This document shows, piece by piece, positions 51,738 to 60,334 of a stretch of DNA of 64,000 nucleotides. The notes under the pieces were generated by a model that worked only from the letters and a program-made list of their open reading frames with translations, did not search any database and was not told where the DNA came from. Origin of the DNA: Pseudomonas sp. LD120. GTDB lineage: Bacteria; Pseudomonadota; Gammaproteobacteria; Pseudomonadales; Pseudomonadaceae. The stretch covers positions 2,852,001-2,916,000 of the forward strand of contig NZ_WVHL01000005.1 of the NCBI RefSeq assembly GCF_009861525.1. The letters run 5' to 3'. A program made the translations under genes and the position numbers. Each line of letters starts with the position of its first letter. The first letter of the stretch is position 1.

Positions 51738-52649
51738 ATGAACAAGCCTTTCATTACGCTATGCCCTGAAATAACTCGGGCGCACGCGTTGACGTTGATG
51801 GATTGGTTGGAAGATGAGCGAGTGACCTGCTACCTGAGCGATTCGCGTCATGTATCCCGCTCCATTGAGCAAGCCATTGATCGGACGCAGTTGCCGATCC
51901 TGACCCATCTATTCAACCAGGGCGGCCGATTTTTCATGGCCTATGACCGGCATGACGTCCCGGTGGGTTTTGTCCGCCTGATCAAGACCGGCTCAAATTG
52001 CGAGATAGTCCTGGCCATTGGAGACAGCGACAAATGGGGGCGGAGCCTTGGCGCTCGTACGATTCGCGAAGGCATGAAACTGGCCTTCCTCGACATGCAG
52101 GCCGAGAAGCTCATTGCCAAGATTCACCCGGATAACTCGCGGTCGCTGAAAGCCTTTCTGCGTAGCGGTTTTACGCTTGAGAGCCAAACGCTGACTTTGA
52201 AGTCATTGTCCATGACGGCGGGACGCTATCTCCAATTCTTGCGCGAAGGAGCCGGTGACGACTCCGCTAGGATCTACATCACTGAAATCGACAAGGCCAG
52301 GCTCGAAAGTCTGATCGCGTTCGAGCAAGGCCCGACGATTGTTGAACTCGAACATGAGCTTGAGCGAGCCATTGTCGTCAAGCCGCAGCAGGTGGCGCGC
52401 AATGTCATCACGATGAACTCTAGGGCGTTGTTGCAACTGGACGACGAAGAGTTCGAAGCGGCCTTGGTCTACCCTGAAGACGCGGACAGCAGCGCAGGGA
52501 AGTATTCCGTATATTCCGATCTGGGCGCCGCCATCCTTGGCTATCAGGAGGGGGATGCCATCGACTGGCGAATTTCTGATCGGACCCGCCGGATTGAGAT
52601 CAGGAAAGTGCTTTACCAGCCGGAGGCTGCGGGCGACTTCCACCTATGA
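51738..52649 (+). CDS. GNAT acetyltransferase fused to a Rnk/GreA-C-terminal-like domain
   Basis: The 303-residue protein has an N-terminal GNAT domain (about 5-165; FFMAYDRHDVPVGFVRL, IGDSDKWGRSLGARTI, and FLRSGF near its end). The C-terminal domain (about 175-295) resembles Rnk and the C-terminus of GreA/GreB: IYITEIDKARLESLI, VYPEDADSSAGKYSVYSDLGAAILGYQEGDAIDW. Rnk-like domains bind the RNA polymerase secondary channel region or regulate nucleoside diphosphate kinase levels. Such bifunctional fusions exist in Pseudomonas annotations. The acetyl acceptor is unknown. Confidence 0.85.
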   Translation: MNKPFITLCPEITRAHALTLMDWLEDERVTCYLSDSRHVSRSIEQAIDRTQLPILTHLFNQGGRFFMAYDRHDVPVGFVRLIKTGSNCEIVLAIGDSDKWGRSLGARTIREGMKLAFLDMQAEKLIAKIHPDNSRSLKAFLRSGFTLESQTLTLKSLSMTAGRYLQFLREGAGDDSARIYITEIDKARLESLIAFEQGPTIVELEHELERAIVVKPQQVARNVITMNSRALLQLDDEEFEAALVYPEDADSSAGKYSVYSDLGAAILGYQEGDAIDWRISDRTRRIEIRKVLYQPEAAGDFHL

Positions 52650-52836
52650 ATTGCGCTCTTTGCTCGATGTTCGTCCATCGGGCACGAGGCTTCCCAAAGG
52701 ACGGTGTTTCGCTTTCCGTGCCTGAGCGACCTGTTGTATGGCCAAGGGTAGGAGCGGAGCACGTTGCGAAAAGCAGGAGGCGGTAGAACCGACCTCGCCG
52801 GCTCCTGCGACCGTTTTGATTCTCTACATCTAAAAA

Positions 52837-52919
52837 CCTTGGGTGATAGAACCTTGGGGCAGGCTGATCCTGCCTCATCCCTGGTTGAGTAAAAAGGCGA
52901 CGCAATGCGTCGCCTTTTT
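52837..52919 (+). pseudogene. 3' scrap of a DUF6124 gene with its terminator (copy 2)
   Basis: CCTTGGGTGATAGAACCTTGGGGCAGGCTGATCC matches the last codons of the intact gene (from about 51099) and of the pseudogene copy. The stop and spacer are shortened, and the hairpin GGCGACGC-AAT-GCGTCGCC-TTTTT is complete (52896-52919). No 5' part of the gene is present. Confidence 0.85.
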
Positions 52920-53288
52920 ACTTGTACTCCCATCGTTACCGCTTCCGGCAACGTCATCAGCAACGGCATGGGCGCGGCCCGGGTCAGTGATGTTTGCGGC
53001 TGCGGCGCGGTGATGACCACAGGATTCCCTTCTGTTCTGGTCAATGGCCGGGCCCTGGCCCATCTGGGCAGCCTCAGCAGCCACGGCGGCACCATCGTCA
53101 GCGGCTCTGGCGATAACTTCGGTAGCTCGCTCTTTGCGTCTGCGGCGGGCAGCGCTGCGATTTGCTTTGGCGTTTTCCAATGGCTGTTGTTTTGGGTTGT
53201 GGATTCAATCGGGCGAAGCGATGGATGCTTTGCTGCTCAAACGTATCAGTTCATTGGAGAAGCACAGGCCGAGGCTCCTGCCAGTTGA
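52905..53288 (+). pseudogene. 5'-truncated PAAR-domain gene
   Basis: The readable frame carries the middle and end of a PAAR spike-tip domain: TPIVTASGNVISNGMGAARVSD, GCGAVMTTGFPSVLVNGRALAHLG, SSHGGTIVSGSGD. The usual N-terminal PAAR strand is absent, and the only start (ATG 52905) lies inside the DUF6124 terminator hairpin. The frame was therefore created by a junction. PAAR proteins cap the type VI secretion VgrG spike. The stretch after SGSGDNFGSS up to 53288 is hydrophobic, unlike a known effector, and may be frameshifted remnant sequence. Confidence 0.7.
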
Positions 53289-53359
53289 TGAGTCCGCATG
53301 ACTGACCTGCGGACAGTTCCTCCCGTCGGGGCTGACAGCGGTGTCGCCCCGAAGGGACG

Positions 53360-54439
53360 TCAGCCGGCCTGGCTCTTGGCAATGCAATGGGCGTTGACGA
53401 AGGTTGCAGTGTGCTGCAAAGACTGACGTATATCCGGTTTGGCGATGCCATGCCTGTTGGCAAATTGCTCGACGGCCGCGGTATCAAAGCGAGTGGTCTG
53501 GATAAAGTCCAAGGCCTCGGGTTGGGTATTCATCAAGCGCGCGAGGGGAGGAATGCTCAGTAGCCACTTCAGCAATCGGAGCGGGATGTGGTGCTGGGGA
53601 GATTTCAACCCCAAAGGTTGTGCCACCTGTCCCAACAGCTCTCGCAAGTTGGGCGTTTGCGCATCCAGCGCCAGCAGTTCCTGGCCCACCATGGCCGGAT
53701 CAAAAGCACTCGCCGTCATCAGCTCGACCAGGTAATCCACGGTGACCAGTGGCAGCCAGTGCCTGGCGGTACCGGGCACGGCCGTCAGTTTTCCCTGCAC
53801 CAGGTTGCGTATCAGCGCCACCAGCGGCTGGCCGTCGAGGATATGCCCCGTGCGGCTGTGGCCACACACTGTCGCGGGGTGCACTACGGTCAGTTCCCCG
53901 CCCTTGGTGGACATGACCTCCAGGGTCGCAAAATGCGCTTCCAGCTTACTCGCCTCGTAGCCACCGACATGCCGATAGACGGCAGGCCAATCGGTCCGCT
54001 GCGGATGGCGAGGATCAATGCCGATGCGTTGCAGGTGTTGATGATTTTTCAGCATGTAGCCGCCGATCATCACTAGCCGGCTGTTTTGCTCAGCCGCCAG
54101 CAGCGCCACGCGCTTGGCCCCTGCCACGTTCACCGCACGCGACTGCTCCATTGAAAGACCCCAGGCGAAGTGGGCACCGAGGTGGAATACAGCGTCGGCG
54201 TGCCTCAGCACTTCTCGGTCGGCAGGACTCAGCCCGAGGTGGTCCCGTTCCAGATCGCCGGCCACGGCCAATACCCGGGTGCCACACCCGCCCAAATGCT
54301 CGACTTGCTCGCGCAGCGCAGCAAGCCGCTCGGGGCGACGCATCAACACCCGAACGGTGTGACCTTTTGCACTCAAGTGTGCCAGCAAATGTTGACCGAT
54401 GAAGCCGGTACCCCCGGTGACAAAGCACTCCACGCTCAT
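53360..54439 (-). CDS. NAD(P)-dependent epimerase/dehydratase-like extended SDR
   Basis: The 359-residue protein starts MSVECFVTGGTGFIGQHLLAHLSAKGHTVRVLMRRPERL, with the extended-SDR glycine motif TGGTGFIG. DAVFHLGAHFAWG follows, then YEASK containing the catalytic Y-x-x-x-K. The C-terminal half fits the atypical dehydrogenase/dihydroflavonol-reductase-like group. The substrate is unknown. It is divergent from a MerR-family gene that probably controls it. Confidence 0.85.
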   Translation of the reverse strand: MSVECFVTGGTGFIGQHLLAHLSAKGHTVRVLMRRPERLAALREQVEHLGGCGTRVLAVAGDLERDHLGLSPADREVLRHADAVFHLGAHFAWGLSMEQSRAVNVAGAKRVALLAAEQNSRLVMIGGYMLKNHQHLQRIGIDPRHPQRTDWPAVYRHVGGYEASKLEAHFATLEVMSTKGGELTVVHPATVCGHSRTGHILDGQPLVALIRNLVQGKLTAVPGTARHWLPLVTVDYLVELMTASAFDPAMVGQELLALDAQTPNLRELLGQVAQPLGLKSPQHHIPLRLLKWLLSIPPLARLMNTQPEALDFIQTTRFDTAAVEQFANRHGIAKPDIRQSLQHTATFVNAHCIAKSQAG

Positions 54440-54483
54440 TTCCCTGTTCCTTGTTGAAGGTGAGAAGTCAAGCGTAAACTATC

Positions 54484-54500
54484 GACCAAACTCTATGGTC
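54484..54500 (-). promoter_or_regulatory. MerR-type operator in the SDR promoter
   Basis: The dyad GACCA (54484-54488) / TGGTC (54496-54500) lies in the 75-base divergent region. On the minus strand it overlaps a -35-like TTGACC, as MerR-family sites do when they sit in a promoter with a long spacer. The -10 element is poorly defined. Confidence 0.55.
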
Positions 54501-54513
54501 AAGCGGTGTTTTC

Positions 54514-54903
54514 ATGAAAATTGGCGAAATCGAGGCCCGTAGCGGCGCCAGCCGCCATACGCTGCGTTACTACGAGCAAATCGGCCTGATCTCATCGCAG
54601 CGGCGAACCAACAACTATCGTGTTTACACAGAGCAAACGCTGCAGGACCTGGACTTTATCCAGCGCGCGCAGAGCATGGGGTTTTCCCTGGGGGAAATAG
54701 GCGAGATTCTGGATGCGCAACGCAACAAGCTGATCGACTGTGCCGAGGGCGCCAAGCTCATTGAAAAAAAGATGGCCGAAATCAAACAGAAAATCGCCAA
54801 CTTCCAAGGCATCTATCGGTATCTGGATGAAGAGCGTGCAAAGCTTGAAGCCAGCGCTGCCGAGCAACTTGAGCTGCAGCGGCTGAACAACGCTTCCAAC
54901 TGA
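54514..54903 (+). CDS. MerR-family transcriptional regulator
   Basis: The 129-residue protein begins MKIGEIEARSGASRHTLRYYEQIGLISSQRRTNNYRVY, the MerR winged HTH, followed by a long dimerisation helix (to about residue 118). A single Cys lies in IDCAEG, so a metal-chelating Cys pair is not evident. It may sense a small organic or redox signal. It is divergent from the SDR gene. Confidence 0.9.
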   Translation: MKIGEIEARSGASRHTLRYYEQIGLISSQRRTNNYRVYTEQTLQDLDFIQRAQSMGFSLGEIGEILDAQRNKLIDCAEGAKLIEKKMAEIKQKIANFQGIYRYLDEERAKLEASAAEQLELQRLNNASN

Positions 54904-55110
54904 ATGCTCAGCAACCAAGGAAGGGAAACGGGCGAGTCCGCAGCCCGCTGTTTGCGGCTGAAGGCCAAACAACCAGCGGCGAGCATGCACTACTCAGGCG
55001 CGACAGGGTTTGTTGGCGCCGGCCCCCATTCAATCAATCAGGTGAGTTAATCGCCCAGCACCGGCCGTTGCTTGGAGTCGGCCGCTATCACCACAGAAAA
55101 GCACTTTCAC

Positions 55111-55767
55111 ATGTCATACCGACTGGCCATTTTCGACTTTGACGGCACGCTCGCTGATTCCTTTCCGTTCTTTGTTTCGGTGTTTAACCAGGTTGCCGAC
55201 AGGCACGCATTCAGGCGGATTCACCCGCAAGAGTTGGACTGCCTGCGCAAGCAAGGGGCTCGCGAGATCATGGCCCATCTGGGGATGCCCCGCTGGAAGT
55301 TGCCCATGGTGGCGCGAACCTTCATGGGCCTGATGAAGCAGCATCAACGCTCGATCCCACTGTTTAACGACATTGCCCAGACCCTGAGTCATCTTGATGA
55401 GAAGGGACTGATTCTGGCGGTGGTGTCTTCCAACTCGCGCGAGAACATCACGCATATTCTGGGCGCCAGTTGTCGACATATTCGGGCCTTCGAGTGCGGC
55501 GTTTCCATATTCGGCAAGGCGTCTCGCTTGCGCCGGGTCATGCGCAAATTCGATGTGGCGCGAGAACAGGTGATCTACATCGGCGACCAGCCCACGGACG
55601 GTGAAGCCGCAGCGACTGCCGGTATCGCCTTTGGCGCGGTCGCCTGGGGCTATGGAGCATACGATGCATTCCACAGTCTTCAGACCCATGAGTGGTTCGC
55701 CGATGTGAGCGAGTTGCGGCGGCTAGCGGCAGGTGATGCGCGCCTTGAGTCATCCGCAAGTTTGTAG
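55111..55767 (+). CDS. HAD-superfamily hydrolase (phosphoglycolate-phosphatase-like)
   Basis: ATG 55111 begins MSYRLAIFDFDGTLADSFPFF. The nucleophile and acid/base are the two Asp residues of FDFDGTLAD. VVSSNSRENI is motif II, a lysine lies in GKASRLRRVM, and YIGDQPTDGEAA is motif IV. With 218 residues and an alpha-helical cap it belongs to the Gph/PpaX-like group. The in-frame upstream start at 55072 lacks support. The substrate is unknown. Confidence 0.88.
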   Translation: MSYRLAIFDFDGTLADSFPFFVSVFNQVADRHAFRRIHPQELDCLRKQGAREIMAHLGMPRWKLPMVARTFMGLMKQHQRSIPLFNDIAQTLSHLDEKGLILAVVSSNSRENITHILGASCRHIRAFECGVSIFGKASRLRRVMRKFDVAREQVIYIGDQPTDGEAAATAGIAFGAVAWGYGAYDAFHSLQTHEWFADVSELRRLAAGDARLESSASL

Positions 55768-55857
55768 GCTTGGGCACTGAGGGGCGATTTCAGCCGGCTC
55801 CCGCAATCAGCCTCTGGCCCAGAGCAGTGTTTCGCCAAAGTCCGCGAATGATCCAGA

Positions 55858-56007
55858 GAGTGTAAAGACGCTTGGTCAAGATTGAAGTTTGCGCATCTAT
55901 GCGAAATCTAAAGATGATCGGCTGCTCAGGCCGATCAGGATGTTGCGTAGAAATGCGATTTTCAGTCCAGCGCTGGGCTCCAATCGTGCTGAAAACCTTT
56001 ATACACA
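55858..56007. mobile_element. MITE-like element B (degenerate, about 150 bp)
   Basis: The left part, GAGTGTAAAGACGCTTGGTCAAGATTGAAG, and the sequence GCGAAATCTAAAGATGATCGGC match element C in the same orientation. The right end is CTTTATACACA. Terminal repeats carry several changes compared with GAGTGTGTAAAAACGCTT, so the copy is older. It marks the left edge of the ddd/acu segment. Confidence 0.75.
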
Positions 56008-56077
56008 GCCTCGATCGAAAGCCGCCGCGCACAAATGGATCGCCGTGTGCTTTGAAACGATGAATCGCGCGATCCTT

Positions 56078-56195
56078 CTACCACCAGTCCGTAACCCAAT
56101 CCCAGACGCTACTGGCCACATAGGCCGCGCCTGCAACGGCGGCAGCTGTTGCTAGCGCCGGGGCAAGGGCTGTGCCGCCGACGATAGGCAACGTC
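56078..56195 (-). pseudogene. C-terminal scrap of an unknown minus-strand gene
   Basis: A minus-strand frame ending at TAG (56078-56080) encodes a hydrophobic C-terminal tail (GTALAPALATAAAVAGAAYVASSVWDWVTDWW). Its upstream part is replaced by the CoA-transferase fragment in opposite orientation. It resembles a small membrane-active or transmembrane peptide, but I cannot name it. Confidence 0.35.
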
Positions 56196-57392
56196 GGCGG
56201 CTGGCTGGAAGGGGTGCGCATCCTTGACCTGACCAATGTGATCGCCGGCCCGCATTCCACATCATTTCTTGGCCGCTTTGGTGCCGAGGTGATCAAGCTT
56301 GACCCCGCCACGCCCAACTACGACCCCTGGAATACCGTGGTGTTTGGTATGTCGTCGGCGCGCGGCAAGCAGAGCATCTTGGTTGATTTGAACCAGGCCG
56401 ATGGCCGTGAAGTGTTCAATACTCTGGTGCGTTCGGTGGATATCATCGTGATGAACGCCCCTGATCGGCAGCTGGCACCGCTGGGCCTTGATGAGGCCAG
56501 CCTACAGGCGGTAAACCCAGGGGTGATCTTCTGCCAGCTGGATTGCTTCGGCGGCCCTCGTCGCGGACCGCGTACGGATTACTTGGGGTACGACGACCTG
56601 ATCCAGGCGACTACCGGCATCATGCTGCGCTTCGGCGGCAGTATGCAGACACCGGAAGAGCATGCTCATGTGGGCACCATCGATGTCATGTGCGGTTTCG
56701 CCGCGGCGCTGGGGATTGCTGCGGCGCTCTACCAAAAAGCCGTAACCGGTCAAATCAGTCGGGCGCGCACCTCGTTGGCCTCGTTAGGCAACCTGGTGCA
56801 GATCCCGTTCTGCTTCGACTATGCCGGCCGTGCACCTTTTGATGAGCCGTCCGGTCGCGACTCTGTCGGCTACAGCGACCTGTCGCGTTTCTACCGCACC
56901 GCAGATGACTGGCTGTATCTGGACAGTCATGAGCTGGAGCTGGAGCGATTGACTCGTGTTGAAGGCCTCGCCGGCCTCGCCGAGGCCAGTGACCACGCCG
57001 CGTTCCTCGGTCCTGCACTGCTCACTGCAACCGCCGCTACCTGGCAGAGCCGCTTGCATGCCGCCGGTATCGCCGCTGCAGTGCCAGACAACATCGACAA
57101 CCTGCGCCGCCGCTACAGCCGTCCTGCAGATGGTCGCCCTGGCACGGACAACGGCAGCTATTCGTTCAGTGTCTATGCCGATCATCCGAGCGGTCACTGC
57201 GTCACCCAGCTCGATCCATTTGCCATCCGCCCACGCAGTGCGCCCATCCGCGCGTTGACACCGGCGGAAAAGTTCGGCGCTTCGACGCGCACGGTGCTGC
57301 GCGATTTTGGCTACAGCGAAATGCAAATCGACACCCTGATTGCCCGCAAGAGCATCAGCGAAAGCTGGAGTGAGGAGTACCTGCCGAGCTAA
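56196..57392 (+). pseudogene. C-terminal half of a DddD-like class III CoA-transferase
   Basis: The frame contains one CaiB/BaiF-type domain from LEGVRILDLTNVIAGPHSTSFLGRFGAEVIKLD to the stop, with PRTDYLGYDDLIQATTG and the likely catalytic Asp in GTIDVMCGFAAALGIAAAL. Single-domain CaiB enzymes begin differently. The sequence resembles the second domain of the two-domain (about 830-residue) fused enzymes such as DddD, which adds CoA to dimethylsulfoniopropionate and releases dimethyl sulfide. No proper start or ribosome binding site precedes it, and the sequence before about 56196 belongs to something else. The neighbouring BCCT, MmsA-like and AcuI genes support the ddd assignment. Another two-domain CoA-transferase is possible. 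Confidence 0.65.
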
Positions 57393-57652
57393 CCACGAGA
57401 ACCCAATGAACGCTCAGGAATACGACTGCCCGAAGTGCCTGAGCGTTCTCTCACACGTGATCTAAACGAGAACTGCCATGAACAATAAATATAAAAAATT
57501 ATGCCCAACGATTCCGCTCCCTCTTTGGCCCCCCCGCGCTGCTGCATCGAGTGCAACCAGGGTTAATCGGTACTTTGCATGTGCGTACTACGGACCTGGC
57601 GACCGCTCAGCGGAAGTCACCGTAGCCAGCCTACAAGAGGAGAGTCATCGCG

Positions 57653-58249
57653 ATGAGTAACATACACACCGGCTCAGCCCTCGATGGACGGGTGTTCTGG
57701 CCATCGATTGCAGTCATTCTTGGCATCACCATTCCACTGGTCATGTATCCCGAATCCGGGAACCTGATCATCAAACAGTTATTTGGCTTCGCCACCGGCA
57801 ATTTCGGCTGGTTGTATTTGCTTAGCGGTCTGGGTGCCGTGCTCTTCCTGCTATGGCTCGCTTTGGGTCGCTATGGCAACGTACGCTTGGGCCGCGCGGA
57901 AGACGTTCCCGAGTTTTCCTACTTCAGTTGGATTGCGATGATTTTCTGTGGCGGCATCGGTATTGCCATCGCCAACTGGGCCTGGGTTGAGCCGATCTAC
58001 TACTTCGATGGCCCGCCGCTAGGCTTCGCCGCCAAAAGCAAGGAAGCCGCCGAGTGGGCACTGGCCTATGGGCAGTTCCACTGGGGCCTCACGCCTTGGG
58101 CCATTTACTGCCTACCGGCGATTCCGATTGCCTACTCCATGTACGTCCGTCGTCAGCCAGGCGTGCGCCTGTCAGTCGCGGCACGCGGGGTATTGGGCGA
58201 TAAGGCGGATGGCTGGCTGGCAACCGTGCTCGACACCGTGGTGGTGTGA
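57653..58249 (+). pseudogene. N-terminal third of a BCCT-family transporter (DddT-like)
   Basis: ATG 57653 with AGGAG upstream begins MSNIHTGSALDGRVFWPSIAVILGITIPLVMYPE. About five membrane segments follow, with GGIGIAIANWAWVEPIYYFDGPP, corresponding to the BCCT signature region. The reading frame stops after LDTVVV (198 residues), where a normal BCCT protein would continue for about 300 more. The next base begins the MmsA-like fragment. BCCT proteins take up betaines and, in ddd clusters, DMSP. Confidence 0.85.
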
Positions 58250-58250
58250 G

Positions 58251-59447
58251 CTGCAGCGTGGCATCGAGAACGTCGAATATGCGTGCGGTGCGCCTGAATT
58301 GCTTAAGGGCGAGCACAGCAAAAACGTTGGCCCCAATATCGATTCGTGGAGCGAGTTTCAGCCCTTGGGCGTGGTGGCGGGTATCACCCCGTTCAACTTC
58401 CCGGCGATGGTGCCGCTGTGGATGTTCCCGATGGCCATCGTCTGCGGCAACTGCTTCATCCTCAAACCGTCCGAACGCGACCCTAGCTCGACACTGTTCA
58501 TTGCCCAACTGCTGCAGGAAGCAGGGCTCCCGAATGGCGTGATGAACGTGGTTAACGGCGACAAAGTAGCGGTGGATACGCTGCTCAACGATGAGCGTAT
58601 TCAGGCCGTCAGCTTTGTCGGCTCAACCCCTATTGCCGAGTACATCTACAAAACCGCCAATGCCAACGGCAAGCGCTGCCAGGCCTTGGGAGGGGCGAAG
58701 AACCACGCCATCGTGATGCCCGACGCGGATATGGATAACGCCGTGAACCAGCTGCTCGGTGCCGCGTTCGGCTCCTCCGGCGAGCGCTGCATGGCGCTGT
58801 CGGTCGCCGTGGCTGTGGGCGATGCCGCCGCCGATGCGTTGGTCGAGAAGATGCAGGCCGCGATGCAATCGCTCAAGGTCGGTGCCTATTCAGAGAAGAG
58901 CAACGACTTCGGCCCGGTGATCACCCGAGCACACCAGCAGAAGGTCGTGGGTTATATCGATAGCGCCGAAGCGCAGGGCGCCAAGATCGTGGTCGACGGG
59001 CGTAACCCCAAGGTGGCCGGATTTGAGAACGGCTTCTTCGTCGGCGGCACGCTGATCGATAACGTCAGCCCGGAGATGGTCAGCTACAAGGAAGAGATTT
59101 TTGGTCCTGTGCTGCAAGTGGTGCGGGTCAACAGCATGCAGGAGGCCATGGACCTGATCGATGCCCACGAATATGGCAACGGCACCTGTATTTTCACCCG
59201 CGATGGAGAGGCCGCACGTTACTTCTCCGACAACATCAAGGTCGGCATGGTCGGTATCAACGTGCCTCTGCCGGTGCCAGTGGCCTATCACAGTTTTGGC
59301 GGTTGGAAGCGTTCGCTGTTCGGTGACCTGCATGCCTACGGCCCTGACGGCGTGCGCTTTTACACCAAGCGCAAGACCGTCACCCAGCGCTGGCCATCTG
59401 CGGGTGTACGCGAAGGTGCTGAGTTTTCAATGCCGACGATGAAGTGA
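58251..59447 (+). pseudogene. DddC/MmsA-like CoA-acylating aldehyde dehydrogenase, N-terminus deleted
   Basis: The frame enters at LQRGIENVEYACGAPELLKGEHSKNVG and continues through GITPFNFPAMVPLWMFPMAI, FVGSTPIAEYIY, the catalytic Cys in GSSGERCMALS and KEEIFGPVLQVV to the stop. This is the methylmalonate-semialdehyde dehydrogenase family. About the first 100 residues are missing, and it is joined directly to the transporter fragment in another frame. In ddd clusters DddC converts malonate semialdehyde to acetyl-CoA. A dddB-like alcohol dehydrogenase expected between transporter and dddC is absent. Confidence 0.85.
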
Positions 59448-59616
59448 AGAAGGACTGCTGACGTTTAACTAATGGCCTGTCGTACCTCCTTTGCAGGGAG
59501 GTACGGCAGACTGAAAATTGCTTAACTACGGCACTGGCTTGTTTGCGCTCAATCGCTACACATGCCAAGTCGGTAGCCTTGAGGTTGTGCTGGAGATGGG
59601 TTTGATTGTTTTTTTG

Positions 59617-59644
59617 TTGAGATTAAATACGATCAGTCTAATAT
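59617..59644 (+). promoter_or_regulatory. acuR promoter with overlapping AcuR operator
   Basis: TTGAGA (59617-59622) and TAATAT (59639-59644), 16 bases apart, form a sigma70 promoter. The sequence AAATACGATCAGTCTAA (59625-59641) overlaps it and matches the operator-like sequence before acuI at 14 of 17 positions, suggesting autoregulation. Confidence 0.6.
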
Positions 59645-59650
59645 GTCGCC

Positions 59651-60283
59651 ATGACTATTTCTAAGCCACAGGTCCGTCGCGGCCGCCCGCCAAAAATTGC
59701 CCGTGAGCACGCTGACACACTAGAGCTGTTGCTTCGTTGTGGTATGGAAGTACTGACCGAGCAAGGTTTTGCTGCTACTGGCATCGACACGGTCCTCAAA
59801 CGGGTCAGCGTACCCAAGGGCTCGTTCTATCACTACTTTGACAGTAAGGAAGCCTTTGGACAGGCGGTGTTACGTCGTTATGCCGATTACTTTGCCCGCA
59901 AACTGGATCGCTGGTTGCTGAATGAGGCGGAACTTCCTCTCCAGCGCTTGCGAAACTTTGTTGAGGACGCCAAGTCGGGCATGACCAGACACAAGTTCCG
60001 TCGCGGCTGCCTGGTGGGCAATCTGGGTCAGGAGGTTGTCGTACTGCCCGAGAGTTTTCGCAATGAACTGGAAGGCGTACTGCTCGACTGGCAGGCGCGC
60101 CTAACCACTTGCTTGCAGGAAGCGGTCAATCAGGGGCAGATAGGCGAAAACAGTGACTGCGAAGCACTCGCTGGGTTTTTCTGGATCGGCTGGGAGGGTG
60201 CCGTGTTGCGTGCCCGTCTGGTGCAGGACGTGCGGCCACTGGATGTATTCACGAATGGTTTTATTGCAGGGATTACACGGTAA
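59651..60283 (+). CDS. acuR: AcuR-like TetR-family regulator
   Basis: The 210-residue protein has a basic N-terminus (VRRGRPPK) and a TetR HTH (GFAATGIDTVLKRVSVPKGSFYHYFDSKEAFG). Its effector domain, with RRGCLVGNLGQEVVVLPESF and FFWIGWEGAVLRARL, closely resembles AcuR of Rhodobacter as I remember it. AcuR represses acuI and releases DNA on binding acrylate. It is followed by acuI with its own operator. The gene appears intact. Confidence 0.85.
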   Translation: MTISKPQVRRGRPPKIAREHADTLELLLRCGMEVLTEQGFAATGIDTVLKRVSVPKGSFYHYFDSKEAFGQAVLRRYADYFARKLDRWLLNEAELPLQRLRNFVEDAKSGMTRHKFRRGCLVGNLGQEVVVLPESFRNELEGVLLDWQARLTTCLQEAVNQGQIGENSDCEALAGFFWIGWEGAVLRARLVQDVRPLDVFTNGFIAGITR

Positions 60284-60304
60284 TCCGTTTTTCTTTGGTT
60301 ATTT

Positions 60305-60321
60305 ATAGACGATCGGTCTAA
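60305..60321 (+). promoter_or_regulatory. AcuR operator before acuI
   Basis: The core TAGAC-GATCG-GTCTA (60306-60320) is a TetR-type inverted repeat. It lies between a -35-like TTGGTT and overlaps the start of TAAATA, so bound repressor would block the acuI promoter. Confidence 0.65.
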
Positions 60322-60334
60322 ATAGGGGGCAACA

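Noticed and set aside
58068..58250. Upstream part of the frame leading into the dddC-like sequence as a fused protein
   Set aside because: In this frame the sequence before 58251 is the shifted translation of the transporter fragment and has no family similarity.
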